Shown here in pieces: positions 1 through 11,105 of a DNA stretch of 64,000 bases. This stretch comes from Nelumbo lutea (Eukaryota; Streptophyta; Magnoliopsida; Proteales; Nelumbonaceae): contig JAKGHH010000001.1 in assembly GCA_022828595.1 (NCBI GenBank), positions 121,098,999 through 121,162,998 on the forward strand, in the 5' to 3' direction. The notes below the pieces were generated by a model. It made no database searches. It was not told where the DNA came from and saw only the letters and a list, made by a program, of their open reading frames with translations. A program made the position numbers and the translations under genes. How positions within the stretch are numbered: position 1 is the first letter of the stretch; each line of letters starts with the position of its first letter.

Positions 1-590
1 GTTTTCAATCTGTCAATCTCGGGCTTGTCACCATTAGTAATAACAATATCATCAACATAAACTACTAACAAAATCTTCCCTACATCAGAGTCATAACTGA
101 ATATTGAATGGTCAACCTGACACTGTTTCATGCCAAACTTCTTTACGACTTCACTGAATCTGCCAAACCAAGCACAAGGGGACTGTTTAAGTCCATAAAT
201 AGCTTTCTTGAGCCTACACACCTTACCGTCCTCCCCCTGAGCAACAAACTCGGGTGGTTGCTCCATATACACCTCTTTAAGAAGATCACCATGCAAGAAA
301 GCATTCTTAATATCAAGCTAAAACAAGGGCCGATCATGTATAGCAGCTAGGGAGATCAAAACACGAACAGAGCCAATCTTGGCAACATGAGAGAAGGTCT
401 CTGTGTAGTCAATACCATATAACTGTGAATAACCCTTGGCAACCAACCGAGCTTTCAATCTCTTAACACTACCATTAGGCAAATTCTTGACCATAGATAC
501 CCACTTACACCCTATAGTATGCTTACCTGAGAGAAGAGTGGTGAGATCCCACGTATGATTATGAGCTAGAGCGGAGAGTTCTTCTTCCAT
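1..590 (-). pseudogene. copia reverse transcriptase, 3' part outside the window
   Basis: 318-590 encodes MEEELSALAHNHTWDL, then WVSMVKNLPNGSVKRLKARL and VAKGYSQLYGIDYTETFSHV, the fingers region of copia RT. A TAG at 318-320 interrupts it. The protein then resumes as LDIKNAFLHGDLLKEVYMEQ, KAIYGLKQSPCAWFGRF and LLVVYVDDIVI. The YVDD at the far left is the catalytic motif. Only one stop separates the two halves, so this is the best-preserved part of the element. Confidence 0.92.
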
Positions 591-1085
591 CGCCTGACGC
601 CACCTCGGAGAGATAAGGGCTTCCTGGACATCCTTAGGAACAAAAACAGAAGATAATAACGAAACAATTTGTCAATGGGAAGGAGATAGGTGAGAAATAG
701 AAACATAATTGGAGTTAGGATGAAGGGTACAACTACGTTTACCTTTCCGTAGGGCAATGAGAAGGTCAAGGTCAGAAACGAGGGGTGATGGTGCTGCAAA
801 AGTCACTTCTAGATCTGTCGACGGTGAAGAAGCTGGAGAGGTCGATGCATGTCAATGCATATACCGTTGATGGATAGGTGGTCGTGTAGGAGGAAGTGGC
901 ACCGAAGGTGAAGACTTAGGCGCAGCTGGAACAAGAGGAATGGGGTCCGCAACAAGAACTGGAAGCGAAAGGAAAGAAGGGGAAGATACATGTGACCCAA
1001 AAAAGAATGGAACCGACTCAAAGAAGGTAACATCAGGACACAGAAAACAATGTCAAGAATTGGGATTGTAACACTTGTACCTTTT

Positions 1086-1946
1086 CTAGGTCCTAGAATA
1101 GCCAAGAAAGACACATATCGTAGATCGTGCATCTAATTTGTCCAGTCTGGGACCAATATCATGAACAAAGCACACACACCAAAAATCCCGAGTAAGAGGA
1201 AAAGGAGACAACGTAGGGAACAGAACAAAGAAGGGAGACTGACCATTAAGGATGGACATAGGCATTCTGTTAATAAGAAAGCAGGATGTAAACACAACAT
1301 CACTCTAGAAACGTTTGGGTACATTCATATGGTGCAACAGGGACAGAGCGATTTCTAAGATATGGCGATTTTTCCATTTAGCTACTCCATTTTGTTGGGG
1401 GGTGTAAGAGCAAGAGGTTTGATGAATAATACCATGTTGTTCTAAATATTGCTAAAAGGGTGTATAAAAGTATTCTCTGCCATTATCTGAACATAGGATC
1501 TTAATGTGAACACCAAATTGAGTGTAGATTTCAGCATGAAATTTTTGGAAAATAGAAAATAATTCACTTCTTTCTTTCATAAGATAAAGCCATGTCATCC
1601 TTGAATAATCATCAACAAAAATAACAAAGTACTTGTATCCATTGTGTGACACTATTTTATTTGGACCCCAAATGTCTAAATGGACCAAAGAAAAAGGACT
1701 CGACATACGATAATCGACTCTAAGACTGAAGGAAGCCCGATGATGTTTCCCATACTAACATGACTCACAATCCAAAGTAAAAAGATGACTCAATGCTGGA
1801 ACAAGTTGCTTTAAGTGCTTTAAGAGATGGGTGCCCAAGTCTGCAATGTCACTGGAGAGGGGTGAGAGACGATTGAAGAGTTGTTGAAGAACCACCACCA
1901 CCACCATTAAGGTAATACAGTCTACCAGCTTCATGCCCTCCACCAA
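1086..1946 (-). pseudogene. copia GAG-pre-integrase and integrase, broken
   Basis: Three open segments make up the domain. 1755-1946 has the pre-integrase region ending HLFTLDCESC, part of the HHCC zinc motif. 1452-1706 carries the catalytic core: HLDIWGP, then YFVIFVDDYSRMTWLY and ILCSDNGREY, giving the first two Asp of the DDE triad. 1086-1295 holds the segment with INRMPMSILNGQSP and a frame ending FLGYS. Stops at 1755-1757 and 1452-1454 fall where the family normally has glutamine. Integrase would insert the element cDNA into the chromosome; this copy cannot make it. Confidence 0.9.
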
Positions 1947-1968
1947 TCTTCATCCCCATCTTGAGATC

Positions 1969-2238
1969 CTAAAGTACACAAGATGAAGGATAAAAGGTGA
2001 TAGAGCAATTAAGAGACTTGGTCAATTTACTAACAGACATACGATTAAAAGGAAATTTGGGTACACACAAAACTGAAGACAAAGATAATGAACCAGTTTT
2101 AACATCATCAATACCACTTATGGAAGAAGTGGAACCATTAGCAAGGGTGACAGTGTGGGTTGTAGAGGATGAAGAAAGTGAAGAGAATGCACTTGATGTC
2201 CCAGTCATGTGATCAAAAGCTCCAGTGTCAATGATCAA
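1969..2238 (-). pseudogene. copia aspartic protease domain
   Basis: The segment reads IIDTGAFDHMTG followed by VTLANGSTSSISGID and, further on, VLCVPKFPFNRMSVSKLTK. Copia proteases usually have DTGASDHMT or DSGASDHMT; here the serine after GA is phenylalanine (TTT), a change explained by one C-to-T transition. The DTG triad itself is kept. An active enzyme would cleave the Gag-Pol polyprotein. The open frame ends at 1969 and continues in a different frame toward the integrase. Confidence 0.88.
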
Positions 2239-2325
2239 GTGGGAGGGTTTGGATGCCAGACAAGCCCTGGGTGGGCAAGCGTAGCTGTACTTGGCTGAGA
2301 AGTAGCCTGGATCAACCGCTCATAT

Positions 2326-2574
2326 TCAGTATGTGAAATCTTGTTCAGAGGCATCTATAGGTGAAGGTGTCTGACCGGTCTGTTGACTCCCTTGTTCCAT
2401 ATCACCACTTGCCATTGCATGATTTGCACAGGATGATAGTGGGTCGTGTAGATCATAGCAAAAATTAACAGTGTGCCCATCTATACCACAATGCGTACAC
2501 TTTCTCGGACCATGATTACGTCCTCTACCATGAGCTCCCCTAAATCTCGACCTCCAACATGCCAACCACCACAA
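2326..2574 (-). pseudogene. copia gag C-terminus with CCHC zinc knuckle
   Basis: The residues CTHCGIDGHTVNFC fit CX2CX4HX4C exactly, preceded by a basic GRGRNHGPRK stretch. This is the nucleocapsid RNA-binding knuckle of copia Gag. It is separated from the capsid part by about 50 bp in which no single frame stays open, and it ends at a stop before the protease, again showing frame disruption. Confidence 0.88.
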
Positions 2575-2623
2575 CTATACATGTGTCCACCTCTACCACC
2601 ACGGCCTAGCTAGCCCTGATGAG

Positions 2624-3308
2624 CTACTCCCCTACCACCACGGCCGCCACAAGGGCAGTCCTATCGGATATGATGGGGTACTCGGGAGGGCCAACAGAAA
2701 TCCTTCGGAGACAGAAAAACACCTCATCGAGAGAGGGGAGGGCAGACCCACCTAGTATCTGAGCCCTCACCAGTTCATATTCAGGCTTCAGTCCCACCAG
2801 AAATCTGGTTACATCAAGTTGCTCTCTCTGTTGTTGCTGAATCTTAACATCAGATGTAAGGGGGTGATACACACTCAACTCATTCCTCAAATTTCTCAGA
2901 CTAGCATAATACTCTTCAAGACTCTGGTTGCCTTGCTGCAGACTAAAACACTCTTGATAGAGCTGATATACTCTGGTGGTGTTATCCTGTCCTGAATAAA
3001 GCTTCCTTGCATGATCCCAAATTTCCTTGGCTATGTCTATGAACATGAAGTTTACACTAATCTTAGGTTCCATACTATTCCATAGCCAAGTCATAATCTG
3101 TGCACCTTCTTGCTCCCAATCACCATACTCCTGGGAATCGACTGGGGATTTTTTCTCTTATATGCTTTACTTTCTTTTTGGCTCTGATAAACACTTCAAC
3201 AGATTTGGCCCAAGGTACGTAATTTTCTCCATTCAATTTAATTGAGGTCATTTGTACATTCAAGTAGTCTTGAGGGATCATAACCAACTTATGTTCATTA
3301 TCTCCCAT
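2624..3308 (-). pseudogene. copia gag (capsid region), frameshifted
   Basis: The likely start is the ATG at 3306-3308 (MGDNEHK), followed by LNGENYVPWAKSVEVFIRAK, the typical N-terminus of copia Gag. Near 3120 the frame ends at FPGVW-stop. The protein continues in another frame from MTWLWNSMEPKISVNF through the DUF4219/UBN2-type core (LYQECFSLQQGNQSLEEYYA, then FLVGLKPEYELVRAQILG). At least one frameshift is therefore needed to join the halves. An intact Gag would form the virus-like particle and package element RNA. The family call is secure; the exact frameshift site is approximate. Confidence 0.88.
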
Positions 3309-3753
3309 GGCTGTAAAAAAAAAATAAACTTTTTTTTTTGTTTCAACCTGCCTTACCCAGTAATCACTACACTGCACTCCAACAACACTGTACTTCACTC
3401 CTCAAGTTAATCACTCACCATCATACGACTGACCATTGCTGAAGCATACACTGTCACAGGTTTCAGCAATGTTAACTCCCACTATTGTCACTTTCGGCAC
3501 CTCACAAACACATCACACACAAGAGTACCACACATCTGAACCTACCATGAAACCTACTGTTGCAGCCCTCTTCGTTCCATCGATTAGAGGGTTCTCTACC
3601 GATCACCTGAAACCACAACTTCACACCCAACCGAATACATTAAATGCTCCAGAATGAAGATACGGCAACTCCTTTTCAGCCCTTTAACGAAACTCCAAAA
3701 AAAAGAAGAAAACTGAGAGATTACAAACAGATCTAGACTGACTTAACCTGGGC

Positions 3754-3765
3754 GCTCTGATACCA
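3754..3765 (-). other. Primer-binding site, initiator tRNA-Met type
   Basis: The minus strand reads TGGTATCAGAGC, the standard plant copia PBS complementary to the 3' end of initiator tRNA-Met. It lies one base inside the LTR end and fixes the orientation of the element. Confidence 0.9.
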
Positions 3766-4065
3766 TGTGATGATTTATATTCGTCAGTTTCAGATATGAA
3801 CTTGTTGTAAAAGAGAAGAATTAAGAGAGAGAGGGAGAGAAGAAGAGAAGGAGAAATCGAAGAAGAAAAACCTGTTCGAACCCAAGAAAAGAGAATGGTT
3901 CTCATTCTCTCTTAGGTCGGCCAGGATATATAGTTTACTAAGATAAATATCAAATGTCATTTATGTCCTATTTAAGTTGGGACACATCAGCACCAACTAA
4001 AAGACACATTGCCATATTAATAAAACCCAAATGACTATTCTACCCTTATTTAGTCAACACTAACA
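3766..4065 (-). repeat. 5' LTR of the copia element (300 bp)
   Basis: On the minus strand it starts TGTTAGTGTTGAC and ends CATCACA, the usual TG...CA termini, and it directly abuts the primer-binding site. A TATA-like run (TATATAT on the minus strand, 3926-3932) lies inside and would serve as the element's core promoter. The inner half on the plus strand is rich in GA. The partner LTR is not in the window, so the outer border rests on the TG terminus and is inferred. Confidence 0.8.
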
Positions 4066-4424
4066 TAAATATTTTTAGTTTTCTTCTTTCTTCTTTCTCT
4101 TCTCATGAATATATTGATTTTCTATACTTTAAATTAAGTTCATACTTTTTTTATGAAAACTATGGATAATTAAGGAAATATGGTTATGAAACCTAGGAAA
4201 CTACCCTAGACATATTTTTTTTTACTTTAAAAAATCCATTGCCTAGCCCTGTCTAGGCGACTAGGCATCAAGGCACCCCCTTGTTGTCAAGCCTTGCCTT
4301 GGCACCTTGAAAACTATGGGTGAAAACTTTAAGGAAACTGGGTAAAGTAGCAGCATACCCGCTGTTTGGAGCCTAAAGTAATTTCTCTTCCCAGTTATTT
4401 AGTAGAACATTTCCTTCTTAGTTA
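4066..4424. other. Intergenic, no gene seen
   Basis: AT-rich sequence followed by a short CCTAGGCGAC/CTAGGCATC-type repetitive stretch near 4240-4310. It ends in ATTTCCTTCTTAGTTA (4409-4424), the upstream copy of the LINE target-site duplication. Confidence 0.6.
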
Positions 4425-5586
4425 GCCCGTTAGCATTCATTGTTGGTCGGAAAATGGTTGGGATGCAAAGGTGCCCCCAATGCAAACTCCTCCTCTCGGA
4501 AAGCTATTTATGAGGTATATTCTTTCTTTATACATTCGTTATGATGCGGGTAGTGGGTCAAGAATTTTGTTTTAGGTCCAATTTCCTGTGCTTTATTCAA
4601 TTCCCAATTATGAATGTGAACCCATCTCTAAGTTTGTGAATTTCTCAGCCTCGGGATTAAGTTGGGATTTGGGGTTTAGAAGAGTTCTAAGGGAAATGGA
4701 GTGTGATTCTTTCATCCTCCTCTTGGGCAAACTTGACTCCATTTTTTGGATCAATGTGTTGAGGACAAGAGAGTGTGGTCCATTTCCTCACATGGTCTTT
4801 CTACTTGCGCATCCTTCTTCAACTTCCAAATTCAGCATTCTAGTTTGGGGGTGAACACTTGGCTTTCTCCTAAGATTCAGGCTTTTTGTTGGGAAGTTTT
4901 CCTTGGTAAGATTAACACCATTGACATGCTGCAGAAACAATTAAAATAAAGGTTGCTCATTGGGTAAAGTCAATGGAGGATTTTAAATCTTTCTCTATAA
5001 ATGATATCCTGAGAGAGTAGAAGGAGGTGGCTATGTCAGCTCAAAATAAGGAAAGAAAAGTGATGGAATGGAAACATCCAGAAGCCAATTGTGTAAAACT
5101 CAACTTTGATGGTAGCTACGTAGGCAATCAGGCTTCAGCTGGGATGGGAGGGGTCTTTCGAGACTCAGAAGGGAAGGTGCTTGCTTTATATTCAGGTCCT
5201 GTAACCAATGGTGATGCAGTGACAGCAGAATTGTACAGTCTTCTTCAGGGCCTTAAATTTGCTAAGCTGTGGGTTTCTTAACATGGAAGTGGAAGGAGAT
5301 TCTCAAGCGGTTATCTCATGGACAAGAAACAGTACCAAAATCCCATGGGTTTTACAGGCATACAGTCCATGAAATTGAATCCCTGGCAAGAGGGATGAAT
5401 GTCACATTTAGATGGGTTAGAAGAACAGCAAATGGGATGGCAGACACATTGGCTAAACAAGGGACTACAAGAAAACATGTTTTTTGGGCGAAAATCTAAA
5501 GTTTCTTGTGGTGGTGGCCTTTCCACCCTGATGTAATCTTTTCTTTTTGATGCTTAATAAAAGTTTTCTTCATTGATAAAAAAAGT
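4425..5586 (+). mobile_element. 5'-truncated L1-type LINE with RNase H domain and target-site duplication
   Basis: The insert encodes, in broken frames, the C-terminal part of a plant LINE ORF2. About 4588-4740 resembles the region after the RT core. About 4746-4949 is the zf-RVT domain (KIQAFCWEVFLGKINTIDML). 5027-5499 is RNase H: LNFDGSYVGN, AELYSLLQGL, EGDSQAV and WVRRTANGMADTLAKQG supply the acidic catalytic residues, but in three different frames. The 3' end is TTAATAAAAGTTTTC...GATAAAAAAAG, a short A-tail. The flanks ATTTCCTTCTTAGTTA (4409-4424) and ATTTCCTTCTTAATTA (5587-5602) match at 15 of 16 bases, the duplication left by target-primed reverse transcription. It may lie in the intron of the CorA-like gene. 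Confidence 0.88.
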
Positions 5587-5602
5587 ATTTCCTTCTTAAT
5601 TA

Positions 5603-6486
5603 CATTTAATAATTCCTTAGGGTTATGAATGCCAAAACCAAAAGAAAGTTATTTTTTCCTTGATGCTTTTTACACTGAAAAAGGTAGATTTTTCTGATTG
5701 TTCCAAGTTGGGAAACAAATGACCTTCCCCTGTGGATGATCTTTGGCATTTGCAAACAAAAGAGGAATTCATATAACTTGGTCAGTGGGTAAATAGAAAA
5801 CCTACTTTTTACAAAGGGAGCTTTTACTCAAGGGAAGCTACCTGGAAAGCTCTTCCCCAAGTTCCTAGATATGGCATAATAATCAACTTGAATTACACTT
5901 CCTGTAACAACGAATACAAGAAATGCCATGTTGTCCATGTTTCAATTGTTAGATAAGAGACAAGGTATAATGTCTTTGATGAGGACAGAACAAACAATTT
6001 CAATATGACAGCAGTTTCTTCTTATTTTAGACTCTGTGATCAAAGGAACAGGGAGAGAAACATGGGCCTACCAACATGATGATCTTAAATAATGTCAGAC
6101 TATATATGGAGACGGATCAGTGCGATTACATAGAGCATAAGTTTGGGTCAAAATTTCTTCTATTCCAAAACCACAGTGGGGTATAAAGAAATATTACCCA
6201 TGTTATAATTTGATGGCTAATGTCTTTTTGTCAACCATGAAGAAAATTAGCGTTTTATGCTTTTCAACACAATCTACTTGTAAATATAAATTTATGTCCT
6301 TGGAAAAGTTCTAGAAAATTTGTAAAAGACATGTTTACAGGAGTAGGATAAACTTTTTGAACTTACGAATGCAGCAGCAGATTCATAACCATGGCATTAT
6401 GGAAGTACAGAAGAAAGGATGAAGTAATCTTGTAAGATATTATGTGTTAAGATATTAACTTCAGTAATTTATATTCTATGTTGTTT
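5603..6486. other. No gene seen (possible intron of the CorA-like gene)
   Basis: AT-rich, no open frame with recognisable coding character on either strand. If the minus-strand CorA-like gene is intact, this lies within its first coding intron. Confidence 0.5.
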
Positions 6487-6498
6487 ATTACCTATGGC

Positions 6499-8160
6499 TG
6501 TCTTATCATTTAGTCCATCCTCCTTATCTCTTTGCTTTGATGGAGAAATCTATGATCTTAGGATTGTTTTTGAAGGATCTTATCTGCTGAGGTGGATAAA
6601 CAATCTGGAGTTGTGGAAGGATGATTGAGTAAGAGTTTATAGTTCAATGCTGATAAGGAAGAGGAGATGAACAGGCAGGCCAAAGGGGGAGGGATGGAGG
6701 TTGAAGATGAGGGTATTTTGGGAATTGTAAAAAAGAGTAGTTTGCATGGAGTAGGTTTGGAGGGCCTTAATGAATGTGGAGACTGCAAGTTTCTGAGAAT
6801 AAATGAAAGATGTGGGGCCCATCCAAAGTCAAATAAATAAGATCATAAGATGGGCTCTCTGTTTTCTAAATATGACAAAAAATGGAAAGAAGACTTCTAT
6901 GATATCTGACAAGGAGTTTCTTGATCTTGAGGAAGTTCAAAATGCTTCAGATGCTGAAAGTGTTTCAGGTTCGTGTGTTCGAGTGCCTAGTGATCCGGTG
7001 TTAGCCTTAGACGTGGGTGATAGTGAGGAGATTGAGGTCAGTTCATCTCAGGAAAACATTCTTGGCTTTGGTGAGACCTTTCTAAGGGTTCCAGGGGAGG
7101 TTTTTAAAGAAGTGAAGGTTGGGTTAAGGAAAGGGGAAAGAAGTTGTAGAAGGGAGCAGTAATGACGAAATGGGGAGAGAGGTTGGTGAGGCTGGAGGGG
7201 TAAGTTTGGCTGATGCCATGGGCTGCAATGATTCTTCACAGGTCGAGAGATCAGTCAAGGATCACCTTGTTTTCAAGGAAGTAGTGGTCGGAAGGATTGA
7301 TGTGGAGTTGGACCAAAGGAGGAAGACCAAAGAGAAGAGTTTGAGTGAAGTTGTAGTGGTGACCACTAAGAAACCTTGGGGGTCAAAAAACCTTCAAATT
7401 GTTCAACTTACTAAAGTCTTTCTCGTCTGAAACTTGGTCTGATTAGGTGGGGCCTACAAAAAAACTTTATAAAGGTGTAAGAGAAAGGGTGTGAAGATGT
7501 CCATGCTGATTAATGCTGCTGTTGTTGGGCATGACTCCCATAATCACTTCAGATTGGATTCTCAGCTAGAAGGTTTACAACTAGAAAGAAAGAAGAATAT
7601 TGAAGTTCTTGAGTTGACCGAAGGTGTTGGTTACTACTTCTGAAGAAAAGGTGGTTGGGTTAGGAAGCTTGCCTATTGAGGAAATCGTTAAAAGAGAAGT
7701 AGCAGTTGGTAAAATGCTATGCCGGTTTTTCTGGGGTGGTGAGGAGTTTGCTAGAAGAGCATTTGAGGAGTTTGAGAGATCAAAGAAAGAAGAAAGGTTG
7801 ATAAAAGCAGAGGTTGGCGAAAGTGACGAGATCTGGAACGAAGATGATGAAAGGCAAGAGGAATTATTTGAAAGGGATGAGACTAGGGTGATGATTTTTG
7901 CTAGGTGCCGTATTGGATTTGGTGTAGTTGGTGGTGTGTGGGAGTCTTTGGGGTTGAGGATTTTGGAATGCTTTTGTGCCTATTAGTTGAGTCTGGTGGT
8001 TCTCTGGTTCTTTGAGTTCTTATTTTGAGTCTTTTGTAAACTTTTGTTGGTTGTTTGAGTCTTATGTAGTCGTGTATTTCCCTCTGGTGATATCTTAATG
8101 CCTTCCTCATGTACCCTCCCTTTTTCTTTTTTATTGATCTTTTTCTTTTGCTATTAAAAA
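6499..8160 (+). mobile_element. Unidentified retroposon-like insert with coding-like segments
   Basis: The block is flanked by ATTACCTATGGC (6487-6498) and ATTACCTGTGGC (8161-8172), which differ at one of 12 bases. It ends in a T-rich stretch and CTATTAAAAA just before the second copy. This is what a LINE-mobilised insertion leaves behind. Inside are three plus-strand open segments at 6803-7162, 7170-7430 and 7624-7986. They are rich in Glu, Lys, Ser and Val, for example GGEEFARRAFEEFERSKKEE, and I do not recognise the protein. It could be the ORF1 region of a LINE with ORF2 deleted, or a reverse-transcribed host mRNA. The repeat flanks support insertion; the identity is open. Confidence 0.45.
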
Positions 8161-8172
8161 ATTACCTGTGGC

Positions 8173-9728
8173 CAGTAATAAATAGAGGGGAGATATGCCA
8201 AAGTAATCATAGTCTTTGATTAAAGGTAACAAGGTAGAAATTACAAATTAATAGACTGCGGCTTGCAAATTAAAACAAACCTTTCCTTGCCATGTTGTAT
8301 GCAAGTTCATGGTGCAACAAATAAGAATTAGACTGAAGTAGACCTGTCAAGCTTTCACCATTACCTGCTAATCCAAGATAAAGCTCAAGATTCACTTGAC
8401 TGGGGAATCCAACTTATTTACTTATTGATATCTTAGTTCAACAACATCTAGGAGTTCTTTATGACTGCATTATAAAACCCTATGGGACCTACTGAGTATT
8501 GGGAATAAACAAATGGGTTTTAAACGCGAATAAGAGTCTCAGGAAACTTTTAGTTTCAATTCTTTCAAATTCTAGTTCAATAGCAGTTTTAGTGAACTTA
8601 AGATACATCTAATATTTATGGTAAGCCCAGTTATTTATTATTTCTAATGTGTATGATGTTACTGTTCAAATATATCTATGGAATTTCAAGAGTATATTGA
8701 GAAATTCTACTTCCATTTCCATAGAAGATTCAATTTGAAGTCTCTATGCTGAATTTTCACTATTTTCACTTGTTTCATAAAAAAAGGCAGCCCAGTGCAC
8801 AAGGCTCCCACCAATGTGGGGTCTGGGGAGGGACAGATGTGCGCAGCCTTACTCCTGCACATACAGAGAGGCTTGTTTCATCTTTTCTACAAAACCTTGT
8901 GGTTTTATTTTTTATTAAATCAGTAAGAGGTTAATCTGGATGCAACTTGGTATGAAATTAGTTTAGTTTAGTTAATCATAACTGTTGAGTTCAAGTCCCT
9001 AAATATGCACCCATCAATAGAATGTAAACCTCTGGGTTGAGTGCAAGTCATTTCTATATGGCATAAAATAACCCCAATTTTCAGTGATTAATGCCCAGCA
9101 AAGGCTTTAATTAACTTTAAATGTAGTTGTTGCATGTGGTTGCATGTGGCATCCAGACACAGAAAATTCTTTGTTGAAGGTAAGATAACTCTGCTTGGTG
9201 TGACTGATCAACTCTTGAACTTTCTTGAGTAGTAAGTTTTTCCATTTTTACCACATCTTCCACACAATAGAACCACAGAGTATCTTTTTAGTTCCCCAAA
9301 AAATCTCTTTGTAACTTATAATAATATCTCCATTGTTTTTTAAATTCTTTCGTTAGTAAAACCCAAGTTTCATTAGCTAAAGCCCTAATCCTACTTCCCA
9401 TAGTTAATCTTTTACAACAATTCAAACCCTCCTGAAATTGGCATCCTAATTTCCTTCAACTACCACCACACTGGTACACCTTACAGTTCAACTGTAATGC
9501 TACTCACCTCAGAGAGTGTAAGAAAACAGAAGCATAGACTACCTAGGAAATAACAAGAAATAGGATGCTAAAAATTCTAAATTGATCTTAAATTTGAGAT
9601 GTCATATTCCTGAACCAGAAAAGAAGGGAATAAATCAAGGGAGCTACTCAGCATGAAATAATAAAAGAATTAACAGAACAAAAATAAATCTATGCTATAG
9701 CTTAAATAAGATATTAAAAGGCAACTAC
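8173..9728. other. Putative first coding intron of the CorA-like gene
   Basis: It begins on the minus strand with GTAGTTGCC right after the last exon-1 codon. It is AT-rich, with no downstream CorA-like exon recognisable on the minus strand. Confidence 0.45.
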
Positions 9729-10494
9729 CTTTATCGAGCTCAAGCTCAACTGAATCCAATTCCATCTCGAGCTTGGTCACTATATCTTGAATGTGATCCA
9801 CATGTGTGTCAATAATATGAACAACAAGATTGGAGACAGTGTGTGGAACTGGATTATCAGCCTCCTCAGAATGATTCATTGTCAACAGAAACTCAAGAAC
9901 ATGCTCTCTGATCACGATCCCACCCTCTCCGTTCTCCTCACCTCCAACGGGATTCTCCACACTGGGAATCTCGTAAAGAAGAGATTGAGACAATGGAGAG
10001 AACCCCAATCTCGGAACACGACCAAGAGAAACCGTGATCACAGAATTCTCAGTGACTCTTGCAGCAATCCTGAGGGTGAAATTGCTGGAAGAAGGGCCTG
10101 GTGAATTAACCCTGAAGACAAGTGCTCCATCAACATGCCCACAGAAGGGCCCATTACTGACGAGTGAGAGGATATCTTGGAGTTTCAGAGGAGGGCAAAG
10201 GACATCAATAAGGTATTGCGCTGACAATGAGAGTTTCTGATTTCCCTTTGGAAGTTCAACGTGATACCAGCAAAATTCTCTGCCATTCCCTTCTGTGAGA
10301 TCCCATTCCTTGGTGAAGTAACCCCCCAGGCCATCAAATATATAAGCTTTCTTCCTCACAGCGCCAGGAAATTGTGTCCGATAGAGACGGGTTTCCTTGA
10401 TAGAGGTTTCAGCAGAGTTCTCCTGACTGTCCCGACTGTTCCGACTCTCGGTTTCCTCTGCCTCACCATTTATAATTGATTCTTCAAGCTCCAT
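9729..10494 (-). CDS. CorA-like Mg2+ transporter family protein, exon 1 (partial gene)
   Basis: The ATG at 10492-10494 opens 255 codons before a splice donor (GATAAAG|GTAGTTGCC, exon end 9729, phase 1). Reading on past the donor gives only non-conserved residues and a stop. The protein matches what I recall of the plant CorA-like family typified by Arabidopsis At1g29820 and At2g42950: an acidic N-terminus, AYIFDGLGGYFTKEWDL near residue 50, GPFCGHVDGALVFRVNSPGP, TLRIAARVTENSVITVSLGR, and EHVLEFLLTMNHSEEADNPV. The end, HIIDTHVDHIQDIVTKLEME, begins the long helix leading to the membrane domain. Relatives are roughly twice this length and carry two C-terminal transmembrane helices; those exons are not seen in the 9.7 kb to the left. 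The cytosolic domain looks intact. Mg2+ transport is assigned to the family by homology and is not shown here. Confidence 0.9.
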
Positions 10495-11105
10495 ATGTAT
10501 TCAGAAAATAGTCTCTCTCTCTCTCTCTCTCTCCCTCAAATTATCGATTCAGATAACCAATAGAGTAATAAAACAATACAACCCAAGATTCATGCAGCCT
10601 TTACCATCCAAAACTCTCCCCTTTATTTAAAGATCCCCTTTTAGTTCTGATCTCCGTGTTTCAAAAATCTTAAAATTTCCGTAATCCAATATCAGGGCAC
10701 TATCACCAATAACTCTCGATCAAATTCAATGGAAGAAATGAAAAAAGTAGCCTCAAAAAAAAATTTCCATCAAATCAGGGAAGATTCGAAAATCAAAAGC
10801 TCACATCCGAATCATCGTAGGTCAAACAAGGAGTCTCCACCGTCTGCATTCCTAGGAAAGACCAAGATTTCAATCTTCAGCATTCCTCAACTCAGTAAAC
10901 GTATCCACATCAATCATCAACCAAGGGAGAAATAACCCAAAGGTTCTTACCTCAATAAAACCCTCGAAAACCAGCTTCCAATCTTTGCCCAGTTCAGATA
11001 CCGAAAAAACCATCACAAATCATCAGAAAGAAACAGAGAAAATTAACCCGCACTCCTTGTTTGCCCTTCTTGATTCGCTCAACGCCTCAACCAACCAAAA
11101 GCAAA
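10495..11105 (-). promoter_or_regulatory. 5' leader region of the CorA-like gene, with a possible leader intron
   Basis: Just upstream of the ATG is a GA repeat on the minus strand (10512-10533). Further right, the minus strand reads TTTTATTGAG|GTAAGAACC (intron start 10950), a strong donor, so a non-coding first exon at about 10951-11100 joined to an exon near 10550 is plausible. I could not pick a convincing acceptor between them. The donor is seen; the leader intron is inferred. No clear TATA box was identified. Confidence 0.4.
10512..10533. repeat. (CT)n microsatellite in the 5' UTR
   Basis: Uninterrupted CT dinucleotides, 18 bp upstream of the CorA-like start codon (GA on the coding strand). 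GA runs in plant leaders are common and can bind BPC/GAGA-type factors. Confidence 0.8.

Larger units (their letters stand above)
1..4065 (-). mobile_element. Ty1/copia LTR retrotransposon, decayed, truncated by the window edge
   Basis: Read on the minus strand from right to left, the order is 5' LTR, PBS, gag, zinc knuckle, protease, integrase, reverse transcriptase. This order (integrase before RT) defines Ty1/copia. The RNase H domain, polypurine tract and 3' LTR should lie beyond base 1. The coding region is split over several frames and carries in-frame stops, so this copy cannot make its polyprotein. The five bases after the LTR (TAAAT, 4066-4070) would be one half of the target-site duplication; the other half is outside the window. 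Domain calls come from motif recognition and are listed separately. Confidence 0.93.

Noticed and set aside
9670..9728. C-terminal extension of the CorA-like frame to a stop at 9670
   Set aside because: The last residues (GSCLLISYLSYSIDLFLFC) are intron read-through past a good donor and do not match the family.
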